A stretch of 44,362 bases of DNA from Candidatus Bathyarchaeota archaeon (GTDB lineage: Archaea > Thermoproteota > Bathyarchaeia > Bathyarchaeales > Bathycorpusculaceae): positions 1 through 44,362 of the forward strand of contig PLYI01000061.1 of assembly GCA_003151735.1 (NCBI GenBank), given 5' to 3'. Within the stretch, counting starts at the first letter, position 1; each line of letters opens with the position of its first letter. Position numbers and translations under genes: made by a program. Shown here piece after piece: positions 7,338 to 15,712 of the stretch. The notes beneath the pieces are model-generated. The model searched no databases. It worked only from the letters and a program-made list of their open reading frames with translations, and was not told where the DNA came from.

Positions 7338-8189
7338 TTAAGATTTATTTTTTTCCATATAACGTTTGTGAATAAACAGTATTCGCTCCATCTTATATGT
7401 CGGTAACCTATCTAACGCAATGACAGGATACCCTAACACTTGGTTAGCAGCACGGGCGAGCCCTGCATTATAAGGTGACAAGATTAAATCTTTGAAAGGG
7501 TAACAAATGCCACCCTGTTCAATGATGCCTTGAAAAATGAATGATTTATCAATATACCTTGCAATTATGAATGGTACAATTCCCAACTGCTTCGCCAAAT
7601 TGAATTTAAACCGCACTTCATTTCTGGTAACATACTCATATCTAATCCAGTTCTTTATATCAACGCCATAAACGACCTTGTCTCTCTTTAAGACAAAATC
7701 AAGATTTGGCGGTTCTTTGCCGAGAGTCCCCTCAACCTTCTTACCTTTGTACTCAGATGCATTTCTATCTATAATTTCAAAACCAAGCGCTTGAAATGCT
7801 CTCTCAAAGATATCTTCTGCAAAATAGGTAGCAGGAGCTTGCCCAGTAAGCTGAGCATTAATTTCTTTTGAAATCGCTTTTTTCTCACGCATCTCACCTA
7901 CTATGTCATCGTATAAAAAGTTCGGTAACGAAAAGAATTTTTTTGTTTCCATACGACCAGGTCGACCTGCAAGCCCCATAGGTACAACCCGACCCGCTTC
8001 TACCAAATCATTAAGTGCCCGTTTAGTGACCCATGGAAAAAATTTATCTTCTAATCTAACTTTAAGCTCCCTTTCAGTAACAACTCTATGTTCAGCAATT
8101 AGCCCTTCGATGGCTTCCTTAGCAGCCTCGAAATACTCATCTACCGGAGGCTCGTCTTCAGGGAGCGGGGGTTCGTATTCGAAATCCAA
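7338..8189 (-). CDS. wHTH plus PD-(D/E)xK nuclease protein
   Basis: 283 aa starting at TTG (MDFEYEPPLPED...). Residues 20-85 form a winged-helix domain (HRVVTERELKVRLEDKFFPWVTKRALNDL cut by turns, then GRVVPMGL). Residues 120-200 carry a nuclease core: FAEDIFERAFQALGFEI, then PNLDFVL (D164) and VVYGVDIKNW (D177-x-K179), fitting D...(D/E)xK. The remainder (FIIARYI, GGICYPFKDLI) is like archaeal resolvase or restriction-like proteins. The acidic N-terminus is proline-rich. It is probably a DNA-targeting nuclease of the cargo; the target is unknown. Confidence 0.55.
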   Translation of the reverse strand: MDFEYEPPLPEDEPPVDEYFEAAKEAIEGLIAEHRVVTERELKVRLEDKFFPWVTKRALNDLVEAGRVVPMGLAGRPGRMETKKFFSLPNFLYDDIVGEMREKKAISKEINAQLTGQAPATYFAEDIFERAFQALGFEIIDRNASEYKGKKVEGTLGKEPPNLDFVLKRDKVVYGVDIKNWIRYEYVTRNEVRFKFNLAKQLGIVPFIIARYIDKSFIFQGIIEQGGICYPFKDLILSPYNAGLARAANQVLGYPVIALDRLPTYKMERILFIHKRYMEKNKS

Positions 8190-8892
8190 AGCATTTAAGC
8201 TTCCGCTTTGTTGCAGTTCTGATTAGTTGATAGTGCAAATGTGAATTTAAAAATAGCGTAGTTTGAAAATTAATAATTTCTTAGCTCTACATGTATGCAA
8301 ACTACAAAGATTAAGTCTCATGCAAGCGTCTACCAAGTAGCTCTCTGAGTTAGTCTTTTATGCTCCATTTATTCTTTTTAACGGATTAATTATCCCTACA
8401 AATATTTTTTGCTAACGAAAAGCGTACTGGCTACTCGTCTCAAAATCTACCCTTATACGTTGTCAGCATTCATAGACCACTAACCTTCTTTCCAAGAGCT
8501 TATTTTTCCTTAACCTACCCCATTTTTTGTATCAGCTTTTGTCTTTCTTACGTTTTTTTAGCAAAATTGCAACTGCAACGATGGCTATTACAGTGATGGC
8601 TACTCCAGCGATGATTAATTCTCCAAGTTGGTTTATAATAAAAGAGGGCGAAAACGCATGACTGCATTCGACTTAGTTCGACTTTTGAATCAAATTAACT
8701 CAGTTAATTAGGTTTTATTTGATAAAAAAAGTCGCTAAAACCACTCCTCTGCCTTATTGCACCTTTTTTGGGCAGATAGGCGTTTGCTGAGCGTTTTAAA
8801 CATCAAGGGCATTTTTCAATTAGAGGCTTAGAAAAAAAATTTGTAACAATTTTGAAATTTTGGGGCTTAACAAAATCATGCCTCATGAAGGG
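8190..8892. other. 700-base spacer, mostly non-coding
   Basis: Contains a CTACGCTAT...TTTAAATT motif on the minus strand at about 8240-8260 (promoter of the nuclease gene) and the membrane-anchor remnant at 8532-8672. The rest is AT-rich with no open frame I can support. Confidence 0.5.
8532..8672 (-). pseudogene. remnant: C-terminal membrane anchor of a surface protein
   Basis: The minus frame reads SFIINQLGELIIAGVAITVI..., then VAILLKKRKKDKS and stop: one transmembrane helix plus a basic tail, the usual end of secreted archaeal surface proteins. A stop codon at 8673-8675 cuts it off upstream, and no start codon exists. It is the tail of a lost gene. Confidence 0.5.
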
Positions 8893-9480
8893 CTATTTTG
8901 GTGTTGTTAGTATTGCATAAAGACTTTCAAATGTAATTTTTTCGAACCATGCACCAACGTTAATTAAATCAATTGAGTAGATGTCTTTTTCGTCCTTTAT
9001 TTTATCAGTCAAATAACATGACAAGTGATGAGGTTTTTCTTCATCCTCAACTTCTTTGGGAATACTTAATCTTGCTTTTCCTTCATGGACGTACAAACAT
9101 CTGAATTTCTTATAGATATAACGTATTGACATTTCGAAAGGTGCAATTTGTGCTGGTTCTTTCCTGTCAGGGCTACATTTTATAGGTGAATCCCTTAGTT
9201 CTTTAGGGCAATAATCCAAATAGAACTTTTTGATATTTTGCCAAGTTTTTTCCTCATCTACAAGTTGCAAGGCATCGGAACACGATATCAAAAGAATCAT
9301 TCCAACGTCAGGACTGCACTTGCTACATTTAACCGACTGTTGATATAATGAGACTGCCCTGATAAACTTCCACTTATTAGTCCTCAATGAATCCAGTTTT
9401 GTTTTAAAATCGTCATAAGTTAACTTTTGGCTAAATGGTGAATAGACCTTTTTTAACGTATCCTCTTCGTTAGACATCAT
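8893..9480 (-). CDS. HEPN-motif protein, putative RNase
   Basis: 195 aa, alpha-helical. Residues 117-135 contain YIYKKFRCLYVHEGKA, i.e. R127-x4-H132, the R-x4-6-H signature of HEPN ribonuclease domains such as Apea-like proteins, where it sits near the C-terminal half as here. A CSKCSPD stretch at about 52-58 could bind metal. It lies 70 bases upstream, in the transcription direction, of nothing else on the strand, but is next to the zinc-ribbon gene (9551) and the divergent TIR-like gene (9974). HEPN and TIR domains are common effector pairs in prokaryotic defence. Role inferred. Confidence 0.5.
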   Translation of the reverse strand: MMSNEEDTLKKVYSPFSQKLTYDDFKTKLDSLRTNKWKFIRAVSLYQQSVKCSKCSPDVGMILLISCSDALQLVDEEKTWQNIKKFYLDYCPKELRDSPIKCSPDRKEPAQIAPFEMSIRYIYKKFRCLYVHEGKARLSIPKEVEDEEKPHHLSCYLTDKIKDEKDIYSIDLINVGAWFEKITFESLYAILTTPK

Positions 9481-9550
9481 TATCTTTTAGCTCTATTGAA
9501 TGCTTAGGAGTTTAAGTTTTTGCATCGTTAAGTCGTTTGCCGATTACTCG

Positions 9551-9826
9551 CTACTCGTTCCCGTCATTATCCTGTTCATGAAAGTCTTCTTGGTCTTCAA
9601 AGATTTCAGGATGCTCTCTCTTTGCCTCTTCAATTTGAATGTCCATTAACTCTGATTCATCAATATCCTCTCGGTATATGAGCCAATTGCAATAAGGGCA
9701 ATAACAGGACTGTTCCTCTTCGTACAACTGCTCGCCTGTATCAGGGTCTCTTCCTGATGGGACAAATCCTTCAAGAAATCGAGTTAGCTCGAATACCTTA
9801 TCGCAATGTGGGCAAGTAATTTTCAA
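9551..9826 (-). CDS. acidic zinc-ribbon protein, 91 aa
   Basis: MKITCPHCDKVF at the N-terminus and CYCPYCNWLIY at residues 41-51 supply a CxxC...CxxC zinc ribbon. The C-terminal third is strongly acidic (EEAKREHPEIFEDQEDF). It is transcribed towards the HEPN-motif gene, probably in one unit, and away from the TIR-like gene. It could be an adaptor or a small inhibitor. Function not known. Confidence 0.55.
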   Translation of the reverse strand: MKITCPHCDKVFELTRFLEGFVPSGRDPDTGEQLYEEEQSCYCPYCNWLIYREDIDESELMDIQIEEAKREHPEIFEDQEDFHEQDNDGNE

Positions 9827-9973
9827 TTAAGTTCCCCTTTTCTTCCTTTAAGCGGTTTACCGTTTTAAGGTTTTGCCATAGCTTGCTTTTACCATCCGAA
9901 TTACATCTTTTTCATCTGCTTGATTGTCGTTTATCTTAAAACTTAAAAGCAAATGAGTTCCTATCGTTATATT

Positions 9974-10882
9974 ATGTCCTCAACAAATTCGCTTGAAAAA
10001 GAAATTCTGAAGTACCAAAAGAAAGGATTCAAAGTCGAAGCAACGAAGACACTGAAACATGGCTCGAAGAATGTTCTAATCAAGAGAGGCGGTTTATTTG
10101 GTACAGATGAAGGTATCTACATTTACTATGTTGAGGGGAAAGCGTCAGATGATGCCATTCGTGAGTTTTTCAAAGACTACTCAAAGTTTTGCAATGGAGA
10201 GAGTGAGAACAGAGGCTTTTTCTTAAGTGCTTGGCAAGTTGATGAAAAGAGGTTCAAAGAATTGAAGATATTAGCAGTCGATGATGACGATATTCGAAAT
10301 AGCACCAAACTTCTTATTGTAGAAAAGCCATCCGAGATTGAAAAAGAGCAAGCCAGAGAGCGAATTAAAGACGAAAACGAAAAAGAAGACCAAGAGAAAA
10401 CACAACTATCAACCCTTAGTAAGGACGTTTTTATCGTTCATGGAAAAGACCATTCGACTGTGAAAGAACTGCAAGTGGTTCTTTTTCAGCTCGGTCTTAA
10501 TCCTAAAGTGTTGCATGAACAAGCAAGCGGAAGCAGAACGATAATTGAACAACTTGAAAAGTGCTCCAAAGTTGGTTATGCCTTCGTAATTCTGACTCCC
10601 GATGATGTAGCCATTGAAAAGAGCGTATACCAAAAAATTGCCAACAAACCAGAAGAACTGAAAAGGAATATACATGACAGAGCAAGGCAAAACGTAATTT
10701 TAGAATTCGGTTACTTCATGGGTTTATTGACACGCAATCGAGTTTGTTGCCTACACAAAGGCGATATAGAATTGCCGTCTGACATGCATGGAATACATTA
10801 CATAAAATTTGAAAATTCCATAGAGGAAATAGGTTCTATAATTGTTAAAGAACTAAAAGAAGCTGGCTATAAAATTGGTTAA
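9974..10882 (+). CDS. TIR-like nucleotide-binding domain protein, putative NADase effector
   Basis: 302 aa from ATG 9974. An upstream in-frame ATG at 9953 is only about 10 bases from the TATA-like TTAAAACTTAAAAG, whereas 9974 fits a leaderless start. Residues about 150-290 match the predicted TIR-like nucleotide-binding family (KDVFIVHGKD, HEQASGSRTIIEQLE, GYAFVILTPDD, RQNVILEFGYFMG, CCLHKGDIELPSDMHGI). Glu244 in ILEFGYF is at the position expected for a TIR NADase glutamate. The N-terminal domain (1-115) is unassigned, perhaps a sensor, and is joined by a charged helix. In bacteria this family includes effectors that deplete NAD on infection. Family safe; role inferred. Confidence 0.75.
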   Translation: MSSTNSLEKEILKYQKKGFKVEATKTLKHGSKNVLIKRGGLFGTDEGIYIYYVEGKASDDAIREFFKDYSKFCNGESENRGFFLSAWQVDEKRFKELKILAVDDDDIRNSTKLLIVEKPSEIEKEQARERIKDENEKEDQEKTQLSTLSKDVFIVHGKDHSTVKELQVVLFQLGLNPKVLHEQASGSRTIIEQLEKCSKVGYAFVILTPDDVAIEKSVYQKIANKPEELKRNIHDRARQNVILEFGYFMGLLTRNRVCCLHKGDIELPSDMHGIHYIKFENSIEEIGSIIVKELKEAGYKIG

Positions 10883-11181
10883 GTAAACGCTTGGAAAAAG
10901 TGCGGATACGCGAACCTCAAACGCATGGAAAATTACCCATAAGCACTGTTGGAAAAAATAGGGAGAAAATTCCCCATGGCAAAAAGTTCATCATCGAAAA
11001 GCCTTACCCCCACCCCATAATAAAATGAAACAAACCTGCAAGCCTCCGCTGGTCGAGAGATTGAAAATTTTTGATACCAAGTTTCGCCATTGAAAAGTTG
11101 AAAAGAGAACTTAGAATCCTGAGCTATTTGCTAACCAGATTTTTATAAGCGCGCGCTCGACCAGTGAAAACATTCCAATTA
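10883..11181. other. 300-base spacer with inverted repeat
   Basis: CTGGTCGAG (11049-11057) is repeated inverted as CTCGACCAG (11156-11164). A TATA-like GATTTTTATAAG lies just before the second arm. No open frame is supported. A short transcript running towards the 3' end of the next minus gene is possible. Confidence 0.3.
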
Positions 11182-12723
11182 TTAATCTTTAAACTCTTTC
11201 TTAACTAACGCCATCACTATCGTGCCTGCAATTGTAATTGCAAATGGTACCACTGTCCATAGTAGATTGTTGAGGTAAAATCCGTAAATTGTTCCAAAGT
11301 TATTTGAATCATAGACATAAAGGAAGTTTCCAACTTCATACCAAACCGAGAACAATTGTACCACAATAGCAATTTCGCACGCAATCATTGTCCAAAGATG
11401 CTTACGCCGAAGAATTGTTGTATTCAACACAAAAAGCATAAGAATTATTAATGGAATAATCATAAGTGCTGAATAATAAACTCCTTCATGCATTACAACT
11501 GCAATAATACCTGCAAGCGTCAATGCTCCCCCCACAAATCTGAGCTTTGTTGTCTTAATACTTTTCAATCCCTTCGACAGCGACTCACCACATCTCGGAC
11601 AAGACTCAGCTTTTTCGTCGTTTATTTCATAATTACACATAGGACATTTTCTTATTTTAGCTGTTGTCTGCAACTCAAGCTCAGTTTTTCTCGGCGGGTA
11701 CAAGAGTACCAACGCTGAAAGAAATATTCCAGTTACAAACAGAACAACACCAAAACTTTGATACGGAAATAGCCAGTAGTAACCTGAATAAAGATAGATA
11801 GCCAATCCTGCTAATAGAAGAGCACCTCCAAATATTGCTAATGCATTCACTTTGTTAGTGTCCGTTCTTTTAGGCGAATAATAAAATGATACTGTTGCTA
11901 AGATTATTCCGAGAAACACCACTACCAAACCGAGCATTTGAAACGGATAAAATATTGAAGAGACAGACACTAATTCCAACAGATAAATGCTAAACACGAA
12001 TAATTCCGCATTCTTTACCCCGAGTTTGATTTCTATTTGTTCATCATAGCTTTTTCGTTTCAAAGTTAAAATCAGAAAAGCAATGAAAACGTATAAAAGC
12101 AGTAGAAACGGCTGAAAGAAAAAGTAAAAGCCACTTGTGAGTACACTTATAATTCCTGAAAGTTGATTCGAAGAAGGCAATGGAGAAGGAGAAGGTGAAA
12201 TTGTCGGTGAAGAAGCTGTTGGAGTTGGGGCAAACGTAGATAATGTTGGAAACGGTGTCGGTGGAGACGTTGGTATTGAAGTAGAAGAGGCTGTTGGAGT
12301 TGACGTCGTAACACCATTAATCACTACGTTTACCACAACATTTGTAGCATAAGTATTACTTTCTGGAACTGTAAGTGTCCATTTTAATGTTACTGTATCC
12401 CAAGTATTCCACATTCTCCCTGTGTTTGCGTTCCACAATTCAGGGCCATTCCAGTAACCGCTAATCGTGGCTCCTGCTGGCAAGTTGCTTACAGTCCAAT
12501 AGGGATAAACCGTTGAATGGTCAGGCGAAGACATTGTAACTGTTATAGTTTGTGAAGTTCCCGGGGCAACACTTTGAAAGTTGACTGAAGAAATTGGATT
12601 ACCGTTAGAATCATGCAATTGGAAGGATATTGTTTGTGCATGACTAACATTTGTAGTGGCAAACGAAATAATTGCAATTGCCAAGGTTAATATTAATAAT
12701 ACTTTTAGATGTGATTTATTCAT
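11182..12723 (-). CDS. secreted/membrane protein: beta domain, S/T/P linker, seven or more helices and zinc ribbon
   Basis: 513 aa. A signal peptide (residues 1-29, ending VSHAQ) precedes a beta-sandwich-like extracellular domain (about 30-140), then a Thr/Ser/Pro-rich linker (about 141-182). After that come several membrane helices, a cytoplasmic-looking zinc ribbon (CPMC...CPRCGES, about 355-375), and a further group of helices. The stalk, membrane and zinc-ribbon design is common in uncultured TACK archaea. It could be a surface receptor or adhesin brought in by the element. No enzymatic motif seen. Confidence 0.65.
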   Translation of the reverse strand: MNKSHLKVLLILTLAIAIISFATTNVSHAQTISFQLHDSNGNPISSVNFQSVAPGTSQTITVTMSSPDHSTVYPYWTVSNLPAGATISGYWNGPELWNANTGRMWNTWDTVTLKWTLTVPESNTYATNVVVNVVINGVTTSTPTASSTSIPTSPPTPFPTLSTFAPTPTASSPTISPSPSPLPSSNQLSGIISVLTSGFYFFFQPFLLLLYVFIAFLILTLKRKSYDEQIEIKLGVKNAELFVFSIYLLELVSVSSIFYPFQMLGLVVVFLGIILATVSFYYSPKRTDTNKVNALAIFGGALLLAGLAIYLYSGYYWLFPYQSFGVVLFVTGIFLSALVLLYPPRKTELELQTTAKIRKCPMCNYEINDEKAESCPRCGESLSKGLKSIKTTKLRFVGGALTLAGIIAVVMHEGVYYSALMIIPLIILMLFVLNTTILRRKHLWTMIACEIAIVVQLFSVWYEVGNFLYVYDSNNFGTIYGFYLNNLLWTVVPFAITIAGTIVMALVKKEFKD

Positions 12724-12872
12724 TCTTCAATTCTTCCCCTGACTCTTAATCGCTTGATTGGCTGGTTTTCTTATTAAGACTTGTGTTATTTGGTGTACCA
12801 AATTATCTCCTATTTTAGTGTTTCAAAACGCATATTGAGTATGCACACTGCTACACCAATTTAGGACTTGCA

Positions 12873-13061
12873 ATGTTAGAAAGCGAAAGTAAATTGGTGA
12901 ACAGACCAACCCAAACTGCTGGAAAACTCTACGATAAGTTTTATGTTTACGTACCAACAGAAGTAGCAAAAGACTCAGCTTTCCCTTTCAAAGCAAACGA
13001 AAAATTAAAAGTCAGAATAGACGTAGAAAACAAAAGACTCATTATAGAAAAATTGGAGTAA
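12873..13061 (+). CDS. AbrB/MazE-like DNA-binding protein
   Basis: 62 aa. Residues 17-60 have the swapped-hairpin pattern (GKLYDKFYVYVPTEVAKD, then NEKLKVRID, then KRLIIEKL) typical of SpoVT-AbrB transcription regulators and antitoxins. A hairpin-forming inverted repeat follows the stop (13103-13147). No toxin-like partner is adjacent, so a transition-state-type regulator is as likely as an antitoxin. Confidence 0.6.
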   Translation: MLESESKLVNRPTQTAGKLYDKFYVYVPTEVAKDSAFPFKANEKLKVRIDVENKRLIIEKLE

Positions 13062-13102
13062 ATTCGTTTTTTAACCAGCTCGATGCTTTCAAACACTTTG
13101 AA

Positions 13103-13147
13103 AACACGAAAAATCCCCTATAGATAGTATATGGGAAAAATCGTGTT
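13103..13147. repeat. imperfect inverted repeat after AbrB-like gene
   Basis: AACACGA (13103-13109) and TCGTGTT (13141-13147) flank a second pair TCCC/GGGA and a TATAG...TATAT loop. It could be a terminator for the gene at 12873 or an operator for the gene starting at 13260. Confidence 0.4.
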
Positions 13148-13259
13148 TGCAAATCTCAAAAACTCCCTTTAGCGTAGTCAATCTGCCCCTTATGCTATGT
13201 TTATGTATCAAAAAAGAGAAGTACAACTTTGTTAACTTCTTTTTCTGAGGCAGCTTAAG

Positions 13260-14330
13260 GTGAGCCATCGGCAATTAAGAGAAGTGAGAACAGAAGAACC
13301 CGTTAAAGAAATTTGGTCGATGTTAAGTTATTTCGAAAGTAAGCATAACTGTAAACAATATCTTGAAAATAAGTTTCAAACTCAAAACGAGGGCTTGGTT
13401 GATACTGCAAATAGCATAGCTTTTACGATGAGCACCGCACGGGAATACTACGAAGCTACTGAAAGGGTTACTATACTAACTCGTCCTCTTCTCATTTTTT
13501 ACGGCATGACCGCTTTGGCAAAAGTCCTATTTATGGCAACTCATGGCAAGAAATCACCAAGCAATAGTCATGGTCTGGGTAAAGTTGACAAGTGGAATGG
13601 TGTATTTCCAGATTTAACGATGGAAGTTAGAAAAGATGGAACATTTCCCCAATTTCACGGTTGCTTCAACAAAGAAAATCTGGCAGGCACGAAGTTTTCC
13701 CTTAAAGAGCTCTTCTCGCTTGTGCCTGAAGCGAAAGTCGAGTTTGAGACCGTTTTTAAAGAAAAGTCAAGAACTCTCAAAACGGAGCATTGTGATTATG
13801 GGATTAACGTTGTGGACACAGAACTTGAAAAGTACTTCAATTTGGAGACTAAATTGGCTAAGATTCCAGGCTTTCAAGACAAGTACGCTGAACCCGAAAG
13901 AATAGCTGATAAATTATTTCTCTGGTCCAAAAATCACGAGATTGATACCCTTACAACACGTACAATCTCTGGAGAAGAATACTTGAGTTTACCTATAGAA
14001 CAAAATGGGCGTTTTTTAGTCGTACCAGAGATGAGTGCTCACTATCTAATTATGTATTTGCTGGGGATGCTTTCAAGGTATCAGCCGGAAGAGTGGGGAA
14101 AAACGATTAAAGGTGAAGAGTCGGGCGAAATCTATTTGGTTCGAAAATTTCTTGATATAACAATACGTAAATTTCCAAATCTCATCTTAAACGAACTTCA
14201 TGACCGTGATTTCGTTTTTAGCGGTACACGAGTTGAAACTAAAAACAAGTTGACAACTAAGCAGTTAGATGAAATAGCCGAGCATACACGCAGAAAAATT
14301 GCTGAAGATTTAAGAAGAAGAATGTATTAG
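13260..14330 (+). CDS. YaaC-like protein
   Basis: 356 aa from GTG. The N-terminal half shows the pattern of the YaaC family: W..LSYFESKHNCKQYLE, IAFTMSTAREYYEAT, RPLLIFYGMTALAKVLF, then GLGKVDKWNG. The C-terminal third is helical with a conserved-looking PEMSAHYLIMYLLGMLSRYQPEEW. The family is known mainly in Bacillus and has no proven biochemical role. Here it stands alone between the AbrB-like gene and the integrase, in the part of an integrative element that often holds cargo. Family call from pattern memory only. Confidence 0.5.
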   Translation: MSHRQLREVRTEEPVKEIWSMLSYFESKHNCKQYLENKFQTQNEGLVDTANSIAFTMSTAREYYEATERVTILTRPLLIFYGMTALAKVLFMATHGKKSPSNSHGLGKVDKWNGVFPDLTMEVRKDGTFPQFHGCFNKENLAGTKFSLKELFSLVPEAKVEFETVFKEKSRTLKTEHCDYGINVVDTELEKYFNLETKLAKIPGFQDKYAEPERIADKLFLWSKNHEIDTLTTRTISGEEYLSLPIEQNGRFLVVPEMSAHYLIMYLLGMLSRYQPEEWGKTIKGEESGEIYLVRKFLDITIRKFPNLILNELHDRDFVFSGTRVETKNKLTTKQLDEIAEHTRRKIAEDLRRRMY

Positions 14331-14406
14331 AAGCGTTTATTACTTATACTTAATGAACAATTGTTCTTCGAAATGAATGCAATATTCTACTAAAAAGAGC
14401 GGTGGG

Positions 14407-15333
14407 CTATTTGCGCTTTCTAAACAGCTTAACGCCATCCATTTCGGTAACGAATTCGAAACCTTGCTCTACCAGTTTTACCGCTTCGTCTATGCTTTTA
14501 GCAATCTTACAAGAGTAATCTTCTGAGTAGTTGCCGAGTCCTTGAGCTATGTGCATGTAAATTAGAGTACTCTTGATGTCTCTGTGACCCATCAAATACT
14601 TTACATGAAAAATATCTCGACATTTCAAGTACTCAGTTGTTGCAAACCAATGTCTCAGGTCATAGAGCCTTATTTTTAGCAGTTCTTGGTCCCTAAAATT
14701 AAGGTAAGCACGCTTTCTGTAAGTGTTCCATTGGTCTCGAAGAATACTTGGTTTAGAAAAAAGCGGCTTATCTAAACGAGTGATATTATTTCTTTGTATG
14801 TATGTTCTGAGGTTTTCATTAGCGTATTCCTTGAGTTTTATGGTTCTTTCTGCGCCGAGTTTTGAGGTTCTAACGCTTAACAGTCCTCTTTGTAAATCAA
14901 CATCTCGCAGTACTATCTTTGAAACTTCATCAGGTCTTAGCCCATGTTTGCTGATTTGAAAAGTTGTGATATACTTGAGAGTGCATCTACTGATTATTTT
15001 GTCTATTCTCTCTTCAGTAGGAACAATAATCGGCGCAGACTGACATTTAATTCGCGGTTGAACCCATGTAATCTTATTCGCTAAACAATAATGCTGATAT
15101 GCTGAGAGCAAAGTTGACTTGTACTTGCTTGCGTTGTTGAGCGATAAAACGTATTTCTCAGTTTCAAGGGGATTGTCTAAGTCAATGTGTTTGCTTAAGA
15201 ACTTGATTTTCTTAGCATAACCTCTCTGGCTGGAAGGTTTAAGGTTTCTTAGCTCCCAGAGCGCTTTTACTATTTTTTCGTTGATTTGACTACGAGAGCT
15301 CGTGGTAGCCCGGGAGAGATTCGAACTCTCGTC
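14407..15333 (-). CDS. int: tyrosine integrase, C-terminal main part, int(C)
   Basis: The frame runs from the att core (DESSNLSRAT) through TSSRSQINEKIVKALWELRN to the stop at 14407. It has no ATG, GTG or TTG before a TTG at 15111, which lies after the whole core-binding domain, so in the integrated state it lacks its start. Joined to int(N) it makes 320 aa. Numbered so, catalytic residues are R145 (HGLRPDEV), K170 (TSKLG), R239 (YDLRHW; the usual first His is Tyr), H262 (MGHRD) and Y271 (LIYMH). The C-terminal LFRKRK matches the second integrase at 23957. SSV-type logic: integration silences int and fixes the element. Confidence 0.9.
   Translation of the reverse strand, partial: DESSNLSRATTSSRSQINEKIVKALWELRNLKPSSQRGYAKKIKFLSKHIDLDNPLETEKYVLSLNNASKYKSTLLSAYQHYCLANKITWVQPRIKCQSAPIIVPTEERIDKIISRCTLKYITTFQISKHGLRPDEVSKIVLRDVDLQRGLLSVRTSKLGAERTIKLKEYANENLRTYIQRNNITRLDKPLFSKPSILRDQWNTYRKRAYLNFRDQELLKIRLYDLRHWFATTEYLKCRDIFHVKYLMGHRDIKSTLIYMHIAQGLGNYSEDYSCKIAKSIDEAVKLVEQGFEFVTEMDGVKLFRKRK
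15303..15333 (-). repeat. attR: right att site inside tRNA-Gln
   Basis: This 31-bp copy is identical to 295-325. It covers the CCA (15303-15305) and the tRNA 3' part from the discriminator to just past the T-arm. Here the tRNA 5' part continues to 15378, so the gene is intact. Confidence 0.9.
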
Positions 15334-15378
15334 AGGGGGTCCAAAGCCCTCTATGCTTGACCACTACACCACCGGGCT
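15306..15378 (-). tRNA. tRNA-Gln (anticodon TTG)
   Basis: 73 nt. Acceptor AGCCCGG/CCGGGCT, D-arm GTGT...GCAT, anticodon loop CTTTGGA with TTG, T-arm GAGAG-TTCGAAT-CTCTC, discriminator A; CCA is encoded (15303-15305). There is one A-C mismatch in the anticodon stem. The sequence matches the archaeal tRNA-Gln type. Its 3' end is the integration site of the 15-kb element. Confidence 0.92.
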
Positions 15379-15712
15379 GCAAGGTTTCAAGTAGCACTTG
15401 TTTTATTTATTGTTAGAGGTTTAATGGGTAGCTTTTTTCTTAATAAGCGTTCTCACGGTGGTTTGAGTAAATTGATTGGTTTTGTGTGATTTTTTAATGT
15501 ATTGAAATTGATATGTCAAAGGTTGCAGTTTCTCGGCGCTGTTGAGCCTCTTTTTACACTTTTTTATATTATTTTCCATAAGTGAATTTTCTGTATATTA
15601 GGCAATTCTGAACCATTGTGTGCAATAAGTTTAATAAACCACAAACCTTAAATACTAAATCCGTTACTCAGCTTTAGTTTGCGCGGGCCGAATGTACTAT
15701 TTTCTAGCCAGA
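15379..15712. other. spacer between tRNA-Gln and TFB with promoter
   Basis: Contains a TATA-like ACCTTAAATACTA (15645-15657), which would start a leader of about 80-90 bases before the TFB gene. The remaining sequence is AT-rich and has no supported gene. Confidence 0.4.

Larger units (their letters stand above)
295..15333. mobile_element. 15-kb integrated element in tRNA-Gln with split integrase
   Basis: The element is bounded by the 31-bp direct repeats at 295-325 and 15303-15333. The intact tRNA-Gln is kept at the right end, rebuilt by the element. The unique part plus one core is 15,008 bp. Cargo: DNA methyltransferase, PD-(D/E)xK nucleases, a replication-type protein, HEPN-motif and TIR-like proteins, wHTH and AbrB-type regulators, two large membrane proteins, a YaaC-like protein and the integrase. 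No capsid or portal gene is recognisable, so an integrative plasmid fits better than a complete virus, although a reduced virus is possible. Confidence 0.9.

Noticed and set aside
15306..15378. Reading the tRNA as tRNA-Pro (TGG) by shifting the anticodon loop one base
   Set aside because: The D-stem GTGT/GCAT fixes the numbering so that the loop is CTTTGGA, anticodon TTG; overall it matches archaeal tRNA-Gln.
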